Source: Devosia subaequoris (GTDB lineage: Bacteria; Pseudomonadota; Alphaproteobacteria; Rhizobiales; Devosiaceae). Taken from it: DNA of 64,000 bases. The notes under the pieces are model-generated. The model had not been told where the DNA came from, searched no databases, and saw nothing but the letters and a program-made list of their open reading frames with translations. The position numbers and the translations under genes are program-made. Positions within the stretch are counted from its first letter, which is position 1, and the number at the start of each line of letters is the position of its first letter. Below, one piece after another: positions 16,914 to 25,764 of this stretch. The stretch spans positions 1 to 64,000 of the forward strand of contig NZ_JACIEW010000006.1 of assembly GCF_014197055.1 (NCBI RefSeq). Reading direction: 5' to 3'.

Positions 16914-17837
16914 TCAGGACGCCAGTTCGAGCCGAATGCGATTGCCGGAGGGATCGCGGGTTTCGACATCGTTGCCGATGACGTCGATAGGTGCCCCTGC
17001 CCGCTCCAACCGCTCCTTGAGAGCCGCCAGGCTCTCAGCGTCGGGCAGCACAATGGTGAACCAGCGCAGACCCGCGCTGCCGACCGGGGGCAGGCCGGCA
17101 TTGGGGCCGGACCAGACATTGAAGGCCAGGGTGTGGGGCATATAGTCGAGCCCCACATCGCCCATGCCGAAGGACTGGATCAACAGGAACCCGGCAAAGC
17201 CGAGCACGTCGCGATAAAATTCCATTGCCACGTTGAGGTCGTTTACGTGCACATGGACATGGCCGATGCGGGTGCCCGCCGGCATGCGTGACGCCAAGAC
17301 CGGGTTCTCACCGAGTTCGGCCAAGAGGCCATCGAGATCGATGGGATCGCGGCCCGAATGGGGTTTTCCCTCGGTGGTGACCGCATAGGTTTGACCCTTG
17401 TCGGGATCGCCCAGAGTGCCGCGCCAGGGGGTTTCGAAGGTGATCTCAATGCCATTGCCATCCAGATCCCAAAGATAGATGGCTTCGGAGACCAGATGGT
17501 CGGTCGGCGAAATGCGTATATTGCGCTTGAGGGCGCGCACCGCCATTTGCGCCAGATCAGCGCGCGTCGGCAAGTGGATGGCAACGTGATAAAGGCCGAT
17601 GGTGCGTGGGGTCACCGGGCGGGTGGCGCCGGTTTCGAGCACGATCAACGTCTTGCCGCCCGCGCCCATGGACAGGGCGTTGCCGTTTTCAGAGATGAGA
17701 TCGAGACCAACGACATCCTGCCAGATGGCCAGCGCCTGCTGCCGGTCGGTGACGGCGATGTGGACCGGCCCGAGCGTGGTGCTGAGCGGCAGGACAGGTT
17801 CTGAGCGGACATTGGTCTGTACGGATGTGTCGATCAT
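16914..17837 (-). CDS. VOC (glyoxalase/extradiol dioxygenase-fold) protein, CatE-like
   Basis: A 307-residue protein with two vicinal-oxygen-chelate domains: residues about 20-150 (GPVHIAV, LYHVAIHLP, GIEITFE) and about 190-305 (IGHVHVHVNDL, with a final IRLELAS). This two-domain layout with metal-ligand histidines and glutamates fits catechol-2,3-dioxygenase-like CatE proteins. The substrate is unknown. AAGGAGG lies five bases before the ATG. No aromatic degradation genes are nearby, so a ring-cleavage role is not supported by context. Confidence 0.85.
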   Translation of the reverse strand: MIDTSVQTNVRSEPVLPLSTTLGPVHIAVTDRQQALAIWQDVVGLDLISENGNALSMGAGGKTLIVLETGATRPVTPRTIGLYHVAIHLPTRADLAQMAVRALKRNIRISPTDHLVSEAIYLWDLDGNGIEITFETPWRGTLGDPDKGQTYAVTTEGKPHSGRDPIDLDGLLAELGENPVLASRMPAGTRIGHVHVHVNDLNVAMEFYRDVLGFAGFLLIQSFGMGDVGLDYMPHTLAFNVWSGPNAGLPPVGSAGLRWFTIVLPDAESLAALKERLERAGAPIDVIGNDVETRDPSGNRIRLELAS

Positions 17838-17937
17838 CTCGACCTCCTTGGAAATTGTCTTGCCCGATATGTAGTGGCCCGGTGCGCAGCGAGATAGCCG
17901 ATCCTGGCGAAGGCTGCGTTCGACAATCCGCACCAGT

Positions 17938-18737
17938 TCAGAGGCCGGCCCGCGCCGCTATGTCTGCCCACTCGGCGATCAGTCCGTCGCGCGCCCGCAA
18001 ACCACCAGTGATCTCGTGACGCTCGTCGTCCTGGTTGAGGCGGGCAAAAACCACGCGCATCGCGCCCTTTTCGGCCCAGCCCACATACCAGCCCCAACCG
18101 CGGGCATAGTCGAAGCTGTAGTCCGCGCGCCGGGGATTACCCCAGATATTCCAGCCTTCGGCGGCGCGCGGGATTTCGAGCAAGCTTAGGGCACCATCTA
18201 TGGCGTGGTTGGAAACCGGCAATTGCCGCTGGAGGAGCGCAGCGAGGAAGTCGGCCTGTTCCAGCGGCGAAATCTGCAGTGAGGAGGATATCCAGGACCG
18301 CTCGAGACCGTTATTGCGACCGGGATCGCCAGCAAAATCGGCGTTTCCATAACCAAAGCTTCGCGCGAAAGCGGTGAGCCGCTCGATCCCCAACTCCTCG
18401 GTGATCCTTTGAGAATACCACACGTTGGAATTGTGGATCCACATGGTGGGATCGGTATCCTGGCGCCAGGACTTAATCCAATCGGCATAACCCTGTTTGA
18501 AGGGAAGCCGGGTTCGGTGGCCGATTTCACTATGCCCGCTTCAAAGGCCATGACGGCGAGGGGCAGCTTGAAGGTCGAGGCCGGGGTGACGCGGGTCTGG
18601 CAGTCGCCTTCGGCGAGCAGCACAGTGCGGCTGACCGGGTCGGCGACCAGCGTGCAGATCGTATGGGCCGCGACTGGTAGAGCTGTTAGCAGCGGCCAGA
18701 GCAGGGCAAGCAGTGCGAGGAGGAAAATTTGACGCAT
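17938..18737 (-). pseudogene. Class D (OXA-type) beta-lactamase, frameshifted
   Basis: The N-terminal half begins at 18737 with a good signal peptide (MRQIFLLALLALLW to about residue 25) and carries the S-T-F-K active-site motif at 54-57. Near 18499-18507 the frame shifts by one base: the upstream frame goes into non-homologous sequence ending at 18198, while the next frame resumes with QGYADWIKSW, the S-N-V motif and YVGWAEKG to the stop at 17938. One missing base explains it. The K-T/S-G motif expected before YVGW also reads as ARG-W. GGAG precedes the start. It overlaps the promoter zone of the divergent mpg gene. Either a recent inactivation or an assembly error. Confidence 0.82.
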
Positions 18738-18785
18738 TTGAGTTCTCCAAACAGAGCGTCTGCAATTGATGGAAATTCCGGCCAA

Positions 18786-19361
18786 ATGTCGGCCCTGCTG
18801 GAAAAAAGCTTCTTTGATCGGCCGGTTGTGGCGGTAGCCCGAGATTTGATCGGCGCGAACCTGCTGTTTGCTGGTGCCGGTGGGCGTATTGTCGAGGTGG
18901 AAGCCTATGACCCAACCGATCCGGCGTCACACAGTTTTCGCGGCCCGACGCCGCGTAATCGGGTGATGTTCGGGCCGCCCGGGCATGCCTATGTCTACAA
19001 GATCTACGGCATTCACTATTGCCTCAATTTCGTCTGCCAACCCGGCAGCGCCATCCTGATCCGGGCGCTCGAGCCGTTGGAGGGTCTCGACATCATGCGA
19101 GCACGGCGAGGCGGATTGGCGGATCGGCAATTATGCTCGGGGCCGGGCAAGTTGGCGCAGGCGCTGGGGATTGATCTGGAGCATGACGGGCTGGCGCTGG
19201 ACGCGCCGCCTTTTGCAATCTCGGCCGCTGAAGGGGCGCATCCCATTGCGACCGGTCCGCGCATTGGCATCACCAAAGGCGCCGAGACGCCCTGGCGTTT
19301 CGTGCTGGCCGGGTCGCGCTTTCTGAGCCGGCCCATGGCGAAAGTGCAGCCCGATTTGTGA
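18786..19361 (+). CDS. DNA-3-methyladenine glycosylase (AAG/MPG type)
   Basis: A 191-residue base-excision repair enzyme that removes alkylated purines. It shows VEVEAY with the catalytic glutamate, SHSFRGPTPRN, and MFGPPGHAYVYKIYGIHYCLNF, the hallmark of the AAG/MPG family, and a late CSGPGKLAQALGI. Length is standard. The ATG at 18786 gives the family start (LLEKSFF); 19 further codons upstream are open but lie over the beta-lactamase promoter. Ribosome site is weak. Confidence 0.93.
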   Translation: MSALLEKSFFDRPVVAVARDLIGANLLFAGAGGRIVEVEAYDPTDPASHSFRGPTPRNRVMFGPPGHAYVYKIYGIHYCLNFVCQPGSAILIRALEPLEGLDIMRARRGGLADRQLCSGPGKLAQALGIDLEHDGLALDAPPFAISAAEGAHPIATGPRIGITKGAETPWRFVLAGSRFLSRPMAKVQPDL

Positions 19362-19544
19362 TCACACCCATCGCAACCGGTCTTGGACGGCTTCGTTGTG
19401 GGTGCAGGCCGGTGCGCGTCAACCGGACACGGCGGCATAGAGCTTTTGGTGCGGTTTTTCCGGTTTCCCGCATCAGTCAATTCCCCCTTGACCCAGGCTC
19501 TTGTCCCGCCCGCACCGGCCAACACACAAATGCAGGAGGCCACC

Positions 19545-19859
19545 ATGCCCCAAGGTGACAAAAGCGCCTATACCGACAAGCAAAAGCGCAAAGCCGAGCA
19601 TATCGAAGAAGGCTACGAAGACCGCGGCGTCTCCCACGAGGAGGCAGAGCGTCGGGCCTGGGCCACCGTCAACAAGGATGACGGGGGCGGTAACAAGTCT
19701 GGCTCGGGCCGCGGCACGCATACCGACAATCCAGCCGCGCACAAGGGCGGCAAGAAGGGTGGCGAGGCGTCTGCGAACCGACCAGCCTCGGAGCGATCCG
19801 CATCGGCCAAGAAGGCCGCAGAAACCCGCAAGAAAAACGAAGAACGCGCGCGCCACTAG
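19545..19859 (+). CDS. Small charged protein annotated in relatives as plasmid stabilization protein
   Basis: A 104-residue, very hydrophilic, low-complexity protein. Residues 1-45 (SAYTDKQKRKAEHIEEGYEDRGVSHEEAERRAWATVNK) form a compact conserved motif seen in many Hyphomicrobiales proteins named plasmid stabilization protein or ChaB-like; the rest is a Gly/Lys/Ala/Ser-rich disordered tail. I know of no proven function. AGGAGG sits five bases before the ATG. Its stop codon overlaps the ribosome site of the next gene, an SDR, so they form a two-gene operon, plausibly a general stress unit. No clear EcfG-type promoter was seen in the 183 bases upstream. Confidence 0.85.
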   Translation: MPQGDKSAYTDKQKRKAEHIEEGYEDRGVSHEEAERRAWATVNKDDGGGNKSGSGRGTHTDNPAAHKGGKKGGEASANRPASERSASAKKAAETRKKNEERARH

Positions 19860-19869
19860 GAGGTCGTTG

Positions 19870-20733
19870 ATGTCCGAAGAATCGAACCAGAACACCAATC
19901 CGCCCCAGATGCAGGATCATCAGCCGGGGCGGGAAACCGAGATGCACCCCAAGCCCGACTACATGCCCAAGTTTCCCGGCAATGGGCGGCTGAAGGACAA
20001 GGTCGCCATCATCACCGGGGGTGATAGCGGCATCGGTCGGGCCTGCGCCGTCCTGTTCGCCCGCGAAGGCGCGCAAGTGGCGTTGGTCTATCTGGAAGAA
20101 ACCGAGGACGCGACGATCACGGCTGATGCGGTGAAGGCCGAGGGCAAGGAAGCGTTGCTGCTGCGCGGGGATGTCGGCGACAAGGCGTTTTGCGAAACGG
20201 TGGTCGGTCAGGTCATCGAGAATTTCGGCAAGCTTGACGTGCTGGTCAACAATGCCGCCGAGCAGCACATGGAGACCGCGCTTGAAGATATCTCCGAAGA
20301 GCAGATGCGGCGGACCTTCGAGACCAACTTTTTTGGCTATATGTTCATGGCGCAAGCCGCCCTGCCCTATCTTCGGGAAGGCGCCTCAATCGTCAATACG
20401 ACGTCGATCACCGCCTATCGCGGCTCGCCCAGCCTGATGGACTATGCTTCGACCAAGGGGGCCATCGTGGCCTTTACCCGGTCGCTTTCGGGGAGCCTTG
20501 CCAAGAAGGGTATTCGGGTGAACGGGGTGGCACCGGGACCGATCTGGACACCGTTGATCCCTGCCAGCTTCCCGGCCGACAAGGTCGCCCAGTTTGGCGC
20601 CAATGAGCCGCTGGGGCGGCCGGGACAGCCCAATGAAGTGGCCACCAGCCATCTATTCCTGGCGTGCGATGAGAGTTCCTACATGACCGGACAGGTGCTG
20701 CACCCCAATGGCGGGGAGATCATCGGGGGGTAG
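19870..20733 (+). CDS. Short-chain dehydrogenase/reductase, stress-associated YghA type
   Basis: A 287-residue classical SDR with an N-terminal extension (about 40 residues, QMQDHQPGRETEMHPKPDY) typical of the YghA / general stress protein 39 group. The cofactor motif TGGDSGIGRA is near residue 50, NNAAEQH follows, and the catalytic Ser-Tyr-Lys set is in TTSITAYRGSPSLMDYASTKGA. Substrate is unknown. AGGAGG starts at the end of the previous gene's stop codon, so translation is coupled to it. Confidence 0.9.
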   Translation: MSEESNQNTNPPQMQDHQPGRETEMHPKPDYMPKFPGNGRLKDKVAIITGGDSGIGRACAVLFAREGAQVALVYLEETEDATITADAVKAEGKEALLLRGDVGDKAFCETVVGQVIENFGKLDVLVNNAAEQHMETALEDISEEQMRRTFETNFFGYMFMAQAALPYLREGASIVNTTSITAYRGSPSLMDYASTKGAIVAFTRSLSGSLAKKGIRVNGVAPGPIWTPLIPASFPADKVAQFGANEPLGRPGQPNEVATSHLFLACDESSYMTGQVLHPNGGEIIGG

Positions 20734-20792
20734 TCTTCAATTCGGGCGCCTCGCCGGTTGCCCTGCCCGCAGCCGCATGATTCAAGGAACGG

Positions 20793-22640
20793 GTGGAAGC
20801 CATTGAGTCTATCGACCTGTTCTCGCCTCAGCGCCATGAGCGGCCCAGTCCGCTTGCGGTGCTGCGCGATATTTTTGGCCACAAGGCGTTTCGTGGACAG
20901 CAAGCCGATGTGATCGAGCATGTGGCCGAAGGCGGCGATGCGGTGGTGTTGTTTCCCACCGGCGCAGGCAAGTCCATGTGCTACCAGATCCCGGCCATCT
21001 GCCGACCTGGTGTCGGTATTGTCATATCGCCGCTGATCGCCTTGATGCGCGACCAGGTGGAGGCGCTGAAACAGGCCGGGGTGGCCGCTGCTGCTCTCAA
21101 TTCCTCGTTGAGCCAGGACGAGGCGAGCGAAGTGCGCCGACAATTGCGGCGCGGGGAACTGGATCTGCTTTATGTAGCGCCCGAGCGCGTGGCGACCCCA
21201 GGCTTTGCCAACATGCTGGCCGACACGCAGATCGCGCTGTTTGCCATCGACGAGGCCCATTGCGTGAGCCAGTGGGGGCACGATTTCCGACCCGAATATC
21301 GCGAGTTGATCCATCTGGTCGAACTGTTCCCCGGCGTGCCGCGCATTGCGCTGACGGCCACGGCCGACCCGACTACGCGCGAAGACATTATCGAGCGGCT
21401 GGGGCTGGAACAGGCCGAGGTGTTCACCACCAGTTTCGACCGGCCCAATATTTCCTATTCCATCGTCGAGCGGGAAAAGCCGCGCGAACAGCTGCTGGAG
21501 TTCCTGGCCGGCCACAAGGGTTCGAGCGGCATCGTTTATTGCCTGAGCCGGGCCAAGGTCGAGGATATTGCCGACTGGCTGAGCAATAAGGGCATCCGCG
21601 CCCTGCCCTATCATGCCGGGATGAGTGCCGAATTGCGCTCGTCCAACCAGGATGCGTTTCTGAAGGAAGAAGGCCTGTGTCTGGTCGCCACGGTGGCCTT
21701 CGGCATGGGGATCGACAAGCCTGACGTGCGCTATGTGGCGCATATGGATTTGCCGGCTTCGATCGAGGCCTATTACCAGGAAACCGGGCGCGCCGGGCGC
21801 GACGGTCAACCAGCCGACGCCTGGATGAGCTATGGCATGGCCGATGTGGTGCAGCGCCGCCGGATGATCGACGAGGGCAATGCACCCGATGAGGTCAAAC
21901 GCGTCGAGCATGGCAAGCTCAATGCTTTGCTCGGAGTTTGCGAAACCGCCTCCTGTCGGCGGCAGGCCATTCTCGCGCATTTCGGAGAAACCTATCCCCA
22001 GCCTTGTGGCAATTGCGATACCTGCCGCTCACCGGTGGAGAGCTGGGACGGCACGGACGCGGCGATCAAGGCGATGGCTGCCATTTACCGTACCGGCATG
22101 CGCTTTGGTGCTGCCCATGTGATCGATGTACTGGTGGGCAAGGAGACCGAGAAGGTCACCCGCTTCGGCCATCAGCACCAGAAGGTGTTCGGGCAGGGCA
22201 AGGAACTGGACGCGCGGGCCTGGCAATCGGTGGTGCGGCAATTGACGGCCATGGGCCTGATTGTGGTGGACCACGCCAATCATGGCGCGCTGACGCTGAG
22301 CGAGGCCGCCCATTCGGTGTTCAAGCGCGAACGCAATGTGATCCTGCGCAAGGACCGGCCGAAGAAGTCGGTCGAGGTGCGCCGCTCGCTGGCGCGGTCA
22401 GTGGATGTGCCAGAGCATGCCAAGCCGCTATTCGAAGCGCTGCGAGAGGAACGGTTGCGGTTGGCCAAGGCGCAGGGCGTGCCGCCTTATGTGATCTTCC
22501 ATGACGCGACGCTGAAAGCCATGGCGCTGGCGCAGCCCAAACATCCGCATGACCTGCTGAACCTGCCCGGTGTGGGTCAGGGGAAGCTGGACCGGTACGG
22601 GGACGAGTTTCTCAGCGTGGTGCGCGGTTTTGGGGGATGA
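20793..22640 (+). CDS. recQ: ATP-dependent DNA helicase RecQ
   Basis: A 615-residue 3'-5' DNA helicase for recombination and repair. Helicase motifs include FPTGAGKSMCYQ (Walker A), IDEAHCVSQWGHDFRPEY, and QETGRAGRDG (motif VI). The RecQ-C zinc knuckle is visible as CETASCRR and CGNCDTC, followed by a winged-helix region and a C-terminal HRDC domain (LFEALREERLRLAKAQGVPPYVIF). The start is GTG with AAGGA upstream. Full family length. Confidence 0.95.
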   Translation: MEAIESIDLFSPQRHERPSPLAVLRDIFGHKAFRGQQADVIEHVAEGGDAVVLFPTGAGKSMCYQIPAICRPGVGIVISPLIALMRDQVEALKQAGVAAAALNSSLSQDEASEVRRQLRRGELDLLYVAPERVATPGFANMLADTQIALFAIDEAHCVSQWGHDFRPEYRELIHLVELFPGVPRIALTATADPTTREDIIERLGLEQAEVFTTSFDRPNISYSIVEREKPREQLLEFLAGHKGSSGIVYCLSRAKVEDIADWLSNKGIRALPYHAGMSAELRSSNQDAFLKEEGLCLVATVAFGMGIDKPDVRYVAHMDLPASIEAYYQETGRAGRDGQPADAWMSYGMADVVQRRRMIDEGNAPDEVKRVEHGKLNALLGVCETASCRRQAILAHFGETYPQPCGNCDTCRSPVESWDGTDAAIKAMAAIYRTGMRFGAAHVIDVLVGKETEKVTRFGHQHQKVFGQGKELDARAWQSVVRQLTAMGLIVVDHANHGALTLSEAAHSVFKRERNVILRKDRPKKSVEVRRSLARSVDVPEHAKPLFEALREERLRLAKAQGVPPYVIFHDATLKAMALAQPKHPHDLLNLPGVGQGKLDRYGDEFLSVVRGFGG

Positions 22641-22655
22641 GGGCTTCAAACGAGG

Positions 22656-22785
22656 ACCCCCCCTCATCCGGCGCTGCGCGCCACCTTCTCCCCGAGAAGG
22701 AGAAGAACAAGAGCGTACACGATGCTGTTTCCTCTCCCTCTCGGGGAGAGGTGGCCGAAGCGAAGCGTAGGTCGGTGAGGGGGAT
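22656..22785. repeat. Dispersed intergenic palindrome, copy 2
   Basis: Contains CCCCTCATCCGGCGCTGCGCG, CTTCTCCCCGAGAAGGAG and CTCTCCCTCTCGGGGAGAGG, then GGTCGGTGAGGGGG, that is, inverted arms around variable loops. It fills the recQ to DUF1624 gap, and its last bases supply the purine-rich ribosome site of the next gene. Confidence 0.8.
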
Positions 22786-22788
22786 GAG

Positions 22789-23769
22789 TTGAGCGATACC
22801 TTCACTGTGAAACGCCCCCGCCTCCCGGTCGTCGACATCGCCCGCGGCGTCGCGATCATCGCGATGGTGTTCTACCATTTGTGCTGGGACCTGGCGTTTT
22901 ACCGCTTCATCCCCGTGGATGTCGGGTTCGATCCCGGCTGGGTCGCCTTTGCGCGAACGATCCTGTTTGCCTTCATGTTTCTGGTCGGTATCGGCCTGGT
23001 GCTGGGGCATGGCGATGGGGTGCGCTGGCGCAGCTTCTGGCGCCGCTGGCTGTTTGTCGTGGGCGGCGCGGGGCTGATCTCGCTTGGCACCTGGTTCGCC
23101 TTCCCCGAGAGCTTTGTCTATTTCGGGGTGTTGCACGCCATTGCGCTGACGAGCCTGCTCGCCTTGCCCTTTCTGTTCACCCCGCTTTGGCTCGTGGGAC
23201 TTGTGGCGGCCGCCGTGATCGGGCTGCATTTCGGCTTTGCCGATCCGCTTTACAACGAGAAGGTGTTTTCCTGGATCGGGTTCTGGGTGGTGCCGCCGCC
23301 GACCAATGATCTGGTGCCGGTGTTTCCCTGGTTCGGGGTGGTGCTGCTGGGCGTTCTGGCGATGCGGCTGGTGCGGGGGAGCGCGGTTGAACAGCGGATG
23401 GCGACGATCCAGCCCCGCAATGGGGCGGCGCGGGTGCTTGGCTGGATGGGGCGATGGAGCCTGGTGATTTATCTGGTGCACCAGCCTCTGCTCCTCGCGG
23501 TGATCATGCCGCTCTCCATGGCCATGGGGACGCAGACGGCCAGCCGCGACACGGAGTTTCTCAACTCCTGCCAGATGAGCTGCGAGGCGAGCGGCACCAC
23601 GGCAGCGCTTTGCGCCATTTATTGCCAATGCGGCCTTGAAGGGGTGAAGCGGGACGATCTCTGGGAGCCGGTGTTCAGCGGCCTGGTGTCAGCGGAGGAT
23701 CAGGCCAAGCTCGACGCCAATAACCGGCAGTGCTCGGCGCTGATCTATCCGGAGCTGGAGGCCGAGTAG
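22789..23769 (+). CDS. DUF1624 / heparan-alpha-glucosaminide acetyltransferase-like membrane protein
   Basis: A 326-residue inner-membrane protein with about seven hydrophobic helices. The opening RLPVVDIARGVAIIAMVFYHLCWDL, with its arginine and helix-1 histidine, is characteristic of the DUF1624/HGSNAT group; acetyl transfer across the membrane is the presumed chemistry and its substrate is unknown. After the last helix comes an unusual soluble tail with six cysteines (261, 265, 275, 279, 281, 315) including C-x3-C and C-x3-C-x-C. The start is TTG right at the end of a repeat whose GTGAGGGGG serves as ribosome site. Confidence 0.8.
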   Translation: MSDTFTVKRPRLPVVDIARGVAIIAMVFYHLCWDLAFYRFIPVDVGFDPGWVAFARTILFAFMFLVGIGLVLGHGDGVRWRSFWRRWLFVVGGAGLISLGTWFAFPESFVYFGVLHAIALTSLLALPFLFTPLWLVGLVAAAVIGLHFGFADPLYNEKVFSWIGFWVVPPPTNDLVPVFPWFGVVLLGVLAMRLVRGSAVEQRMATIQPRNGAARVLGWMGRWSLVIYLVHQPLLLAVIMPLSMAMGTQTASRDTEFLNSCQMSCEASGTTAALCAIYCQCGLEGVKRDDLWEPVFSGLVSAEDQAKLDANNRQCSALIYPELEAE

Positions 23770-23798
23770 CCGGCCTAGGGCAGGTCTTAGCCGTGAGC

Positions 23799-23835
23799 AC
23801 CCCTCCCCAACCCTCCCCGTCAAGGGGAGGGTGTT
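23799..23835. repeat. Dispersed intergenic palindrome, copy 3 (short)
   Basis: CACCCCTCCCC followed by ACCCTCCCCGTCAAGGGGAGGGT, a 9-base stem with a short loop, between convergent genes; likely also a transcription stop. Confidence 0.7.
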
Positions 23836-23868
23836 GCACCGAGTGCCTTGAGAGGCTGGAGGTAAGGC

Positions 23869-25764
23869 TTAGGTGCTCGATTCTCTGGCGTTGCTCCCGG
23901 TGACCATTTCATCGGGGATATCATCGAAGCTGGCATAATTCATGTTGTAGAGCTTCGAATAGAGCCCGCCCAGTTCCATGAGCTGGTCATGATTGCCCTC
24001 TTCGATCTTCTCGCCATTTTGCAGCACGATGATGCGATCGGCGCCGCGAATGGTGGCCAGGCGATGGGCGATGACCATGCCGGTGCGGCCCTTGAGCAGG
24101 ATTTCCAGCGCCTTCTGAATCTGCCGCTCGGTATAGCTATCGATATTGGCGGTCGCTTCGTCGAGCACCAGTATCTTGGCGTCGGCCACCAGGGCGCGGG
24201 CGAAGCTCAGGAGCTGGCGCTGGCCAAGCGAGAGGTTGGAGCCGCGCTGTTCGAGCACGGTGTCATAGCCATTGGCGAACCGATCGATGAACTCATGCGC
24301 ACCCACGGCCTTGGCTGCGGCGATGACATCCTCGCGCGTGGCCGAGGCCTTGTTGTAGCGAATGTTCTCAAAGATGGTGCCGGTGAACAGGAAGGGTTCC
24401 TGGAGCACCATGGCAACCTGCTCGCCCAGGCTCTCCTGGGTGACATCGCGCACGTCGTGTCCGCCGACGATGACCGCGCCGTCCTGGACTTCGTAGAAAC
24501 GGTGCACGAGCGCCATGGCGCTGGTCTTGCCCGAGCCGGTGGGACCGATGACCGCAACGGTCTCGCCGGGATTGACCTTGAAGGAAACGTTCTTGAGTAC
24601 CGGGCGCTCCGGATCGTAGCCGAAGACCACGTCCTTGAATTCGACAGAGCCGTCCATCTCCCCGGTCAGCACCTTGGCGTCCGGCTTGTCCTCGATCACG
24701 GTGGGCAGGTCGAGCACCTCGGTGATGCGGCGGCCAGAGGTCATGGCGCGCTGCATGATGGAATATTGCATGGTGAGCGAGCGGATCGGGTCGAAGAAGC
24801 GCTGCACATAGAACAGGAAGGCCACGACAACACCGACCTGCAGCGCGCCGTTGAGCACCATGGCGCCGCCGACCACGACAACCGTAGCCATGGAAATGCC
24901 GGTGAGCGTATCGACGATGGGCACCATGACCTGGGCGAATTTGGAGCCGGTGAGCTGGGTGCGCAGGTTCTGATAGGCCTTGTCGTCATAGAGGTCGAAA
25001 TTGACCTTCTGGCGATCCAGGTTCTGCACCGTGCGCACGCCATTGATGCCCTCTGCCATGGCGCCAGCGGTCAACGAATTGGTTTCATGCGCGGCCCAGA
25101 AGGCGCGCTTGGCCGGGGGCAACCAGAAGATGCGGATGATGAACAGCACCGGCATGGTGACCAGAGTCACCAGCCCAAGCCAGGGATCGAGGCTCAACAG
25201 CACGGCAACAATGCCGAAGAGCAGGACCAGATCGCCGACCGAAATCACGGAGGTTTCGAGAAATTCCTGCATGGCACTGACGTCGCCCTGCAGACGGCTC
25301 ATCAGGCGGCCAACTTCGGTGCGGTCCATATAGCTGAGCGAAACGCGCTGAAGCTGGGCGAACATGGCCCGACGCATGTCAAACAGCACATGTTCGGCAA
25401 CCTGCCCGACCTGGGTTTCCTGCACCCAGGACGCCCCGAAATTGAACAGCACGGCGATGGCGAATGCGCCCACGGCCCAGAGCAGATTGTTCGGATCGCT
25501 ACCCGCAACCAGCGCGGTATCGATGGCATTGCCGATAATGAGCGGGATAGCCAATTGCGTGCCTGTGAAAACCAGCACGGCGGCAACGGCGAGATAGATC
25601 TTGAGCCGATAGGGCTTCACATAGGCCCAGATGCGGCGGACCGTCTTGGGATCATAGGCCTTGCCGAAAACTTCTTCCTCGATGCGGTGGCTGCCGACTG
25701 AGGCGCGGGGCGGGCGCTGGCCGGGGAAGGCTGCGACTTCGCTTTCGTCATCAACGACGCTCAT
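23869..25764 (-). CDS. ABC exporter subunit B of a heterodimer
   Basis: A 631-residue TMD-NBD half-transporter with six transmembrane helices (about 65-340) and an ATPase domain after about 385. Walker A is GPTGSGKTS, Walker B ILVLDEATANID with the catalytic Glu intact, but the signature reads LSLGQRQ instead of LSGGQ. Its start codon overlaps the stop of the upstream half by four bases (ATGA), so the two are made together. The mixed motifs match heterodimeric multidrug exporters of the TM287/288 and BmrCD kind. Substrate unknown. Confidence 0.9.
   Translation of the reverse strand: MSVVDDESEVAAFPGQRPPRASVGSHRIEEEVFGKAYDPKTVRRIWAYVKPYRLKIYLAVAAVLVFTGTQLAIPLIIGNAIDTALVAGSDPNNLLWAVGAFAIAVLFNFGASWVQETQVGQVAEHVLFDMRRAMFAQLQRVSLSYMDRTEVGRLMSRLQGDVSAMQEFLETSVISVGDLVLLFGIVAVLLSLDPWLGLVTLVTMPVLFIIRIFWLPPAKRAFWAAHETNSLTAGAMAEGINGVRTVQNLDRQKVNFDLYDDKAYQNLRTQLTGSKFAQVMVPIVDTLTGISMATVVVVGGAMVLNGALQVGVVVAFLFYVQRFFDPIRSLTMQYSIMQRAMTSGRRITEVLDLPTVIEDKPDAKVLTGEMDGSVEFKDVVFGYDPERPVLKNVSFKVNPGETVAVIGPTGSGKTSAMALVHRFYEVQDGAVIVGGHDVRDVTQESLGEQVAMVLQEPFLFTGTIFENIRYNKASATREDVIAAAKAVGAHEFIDRFANGYDTVLEQRGSNLSLGQRQLLSFARALVADAKILVLDEATANIDSYTERQIQKALEILLKGRTGMVIAHRLATIRGADRIIVLQNGEKIEEGNHDQLMELGGLYSKLYNMNYASFDDIPDEMVTGSNARESST

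Noticed and set aside
23989..25701. 570-codon open frame antisense to the ABC exporter subunit
   Set aside because: Its sequence is His/Asp/Gly-rich with no recognisable domain, as expected for the complement of a GC-rich gene.
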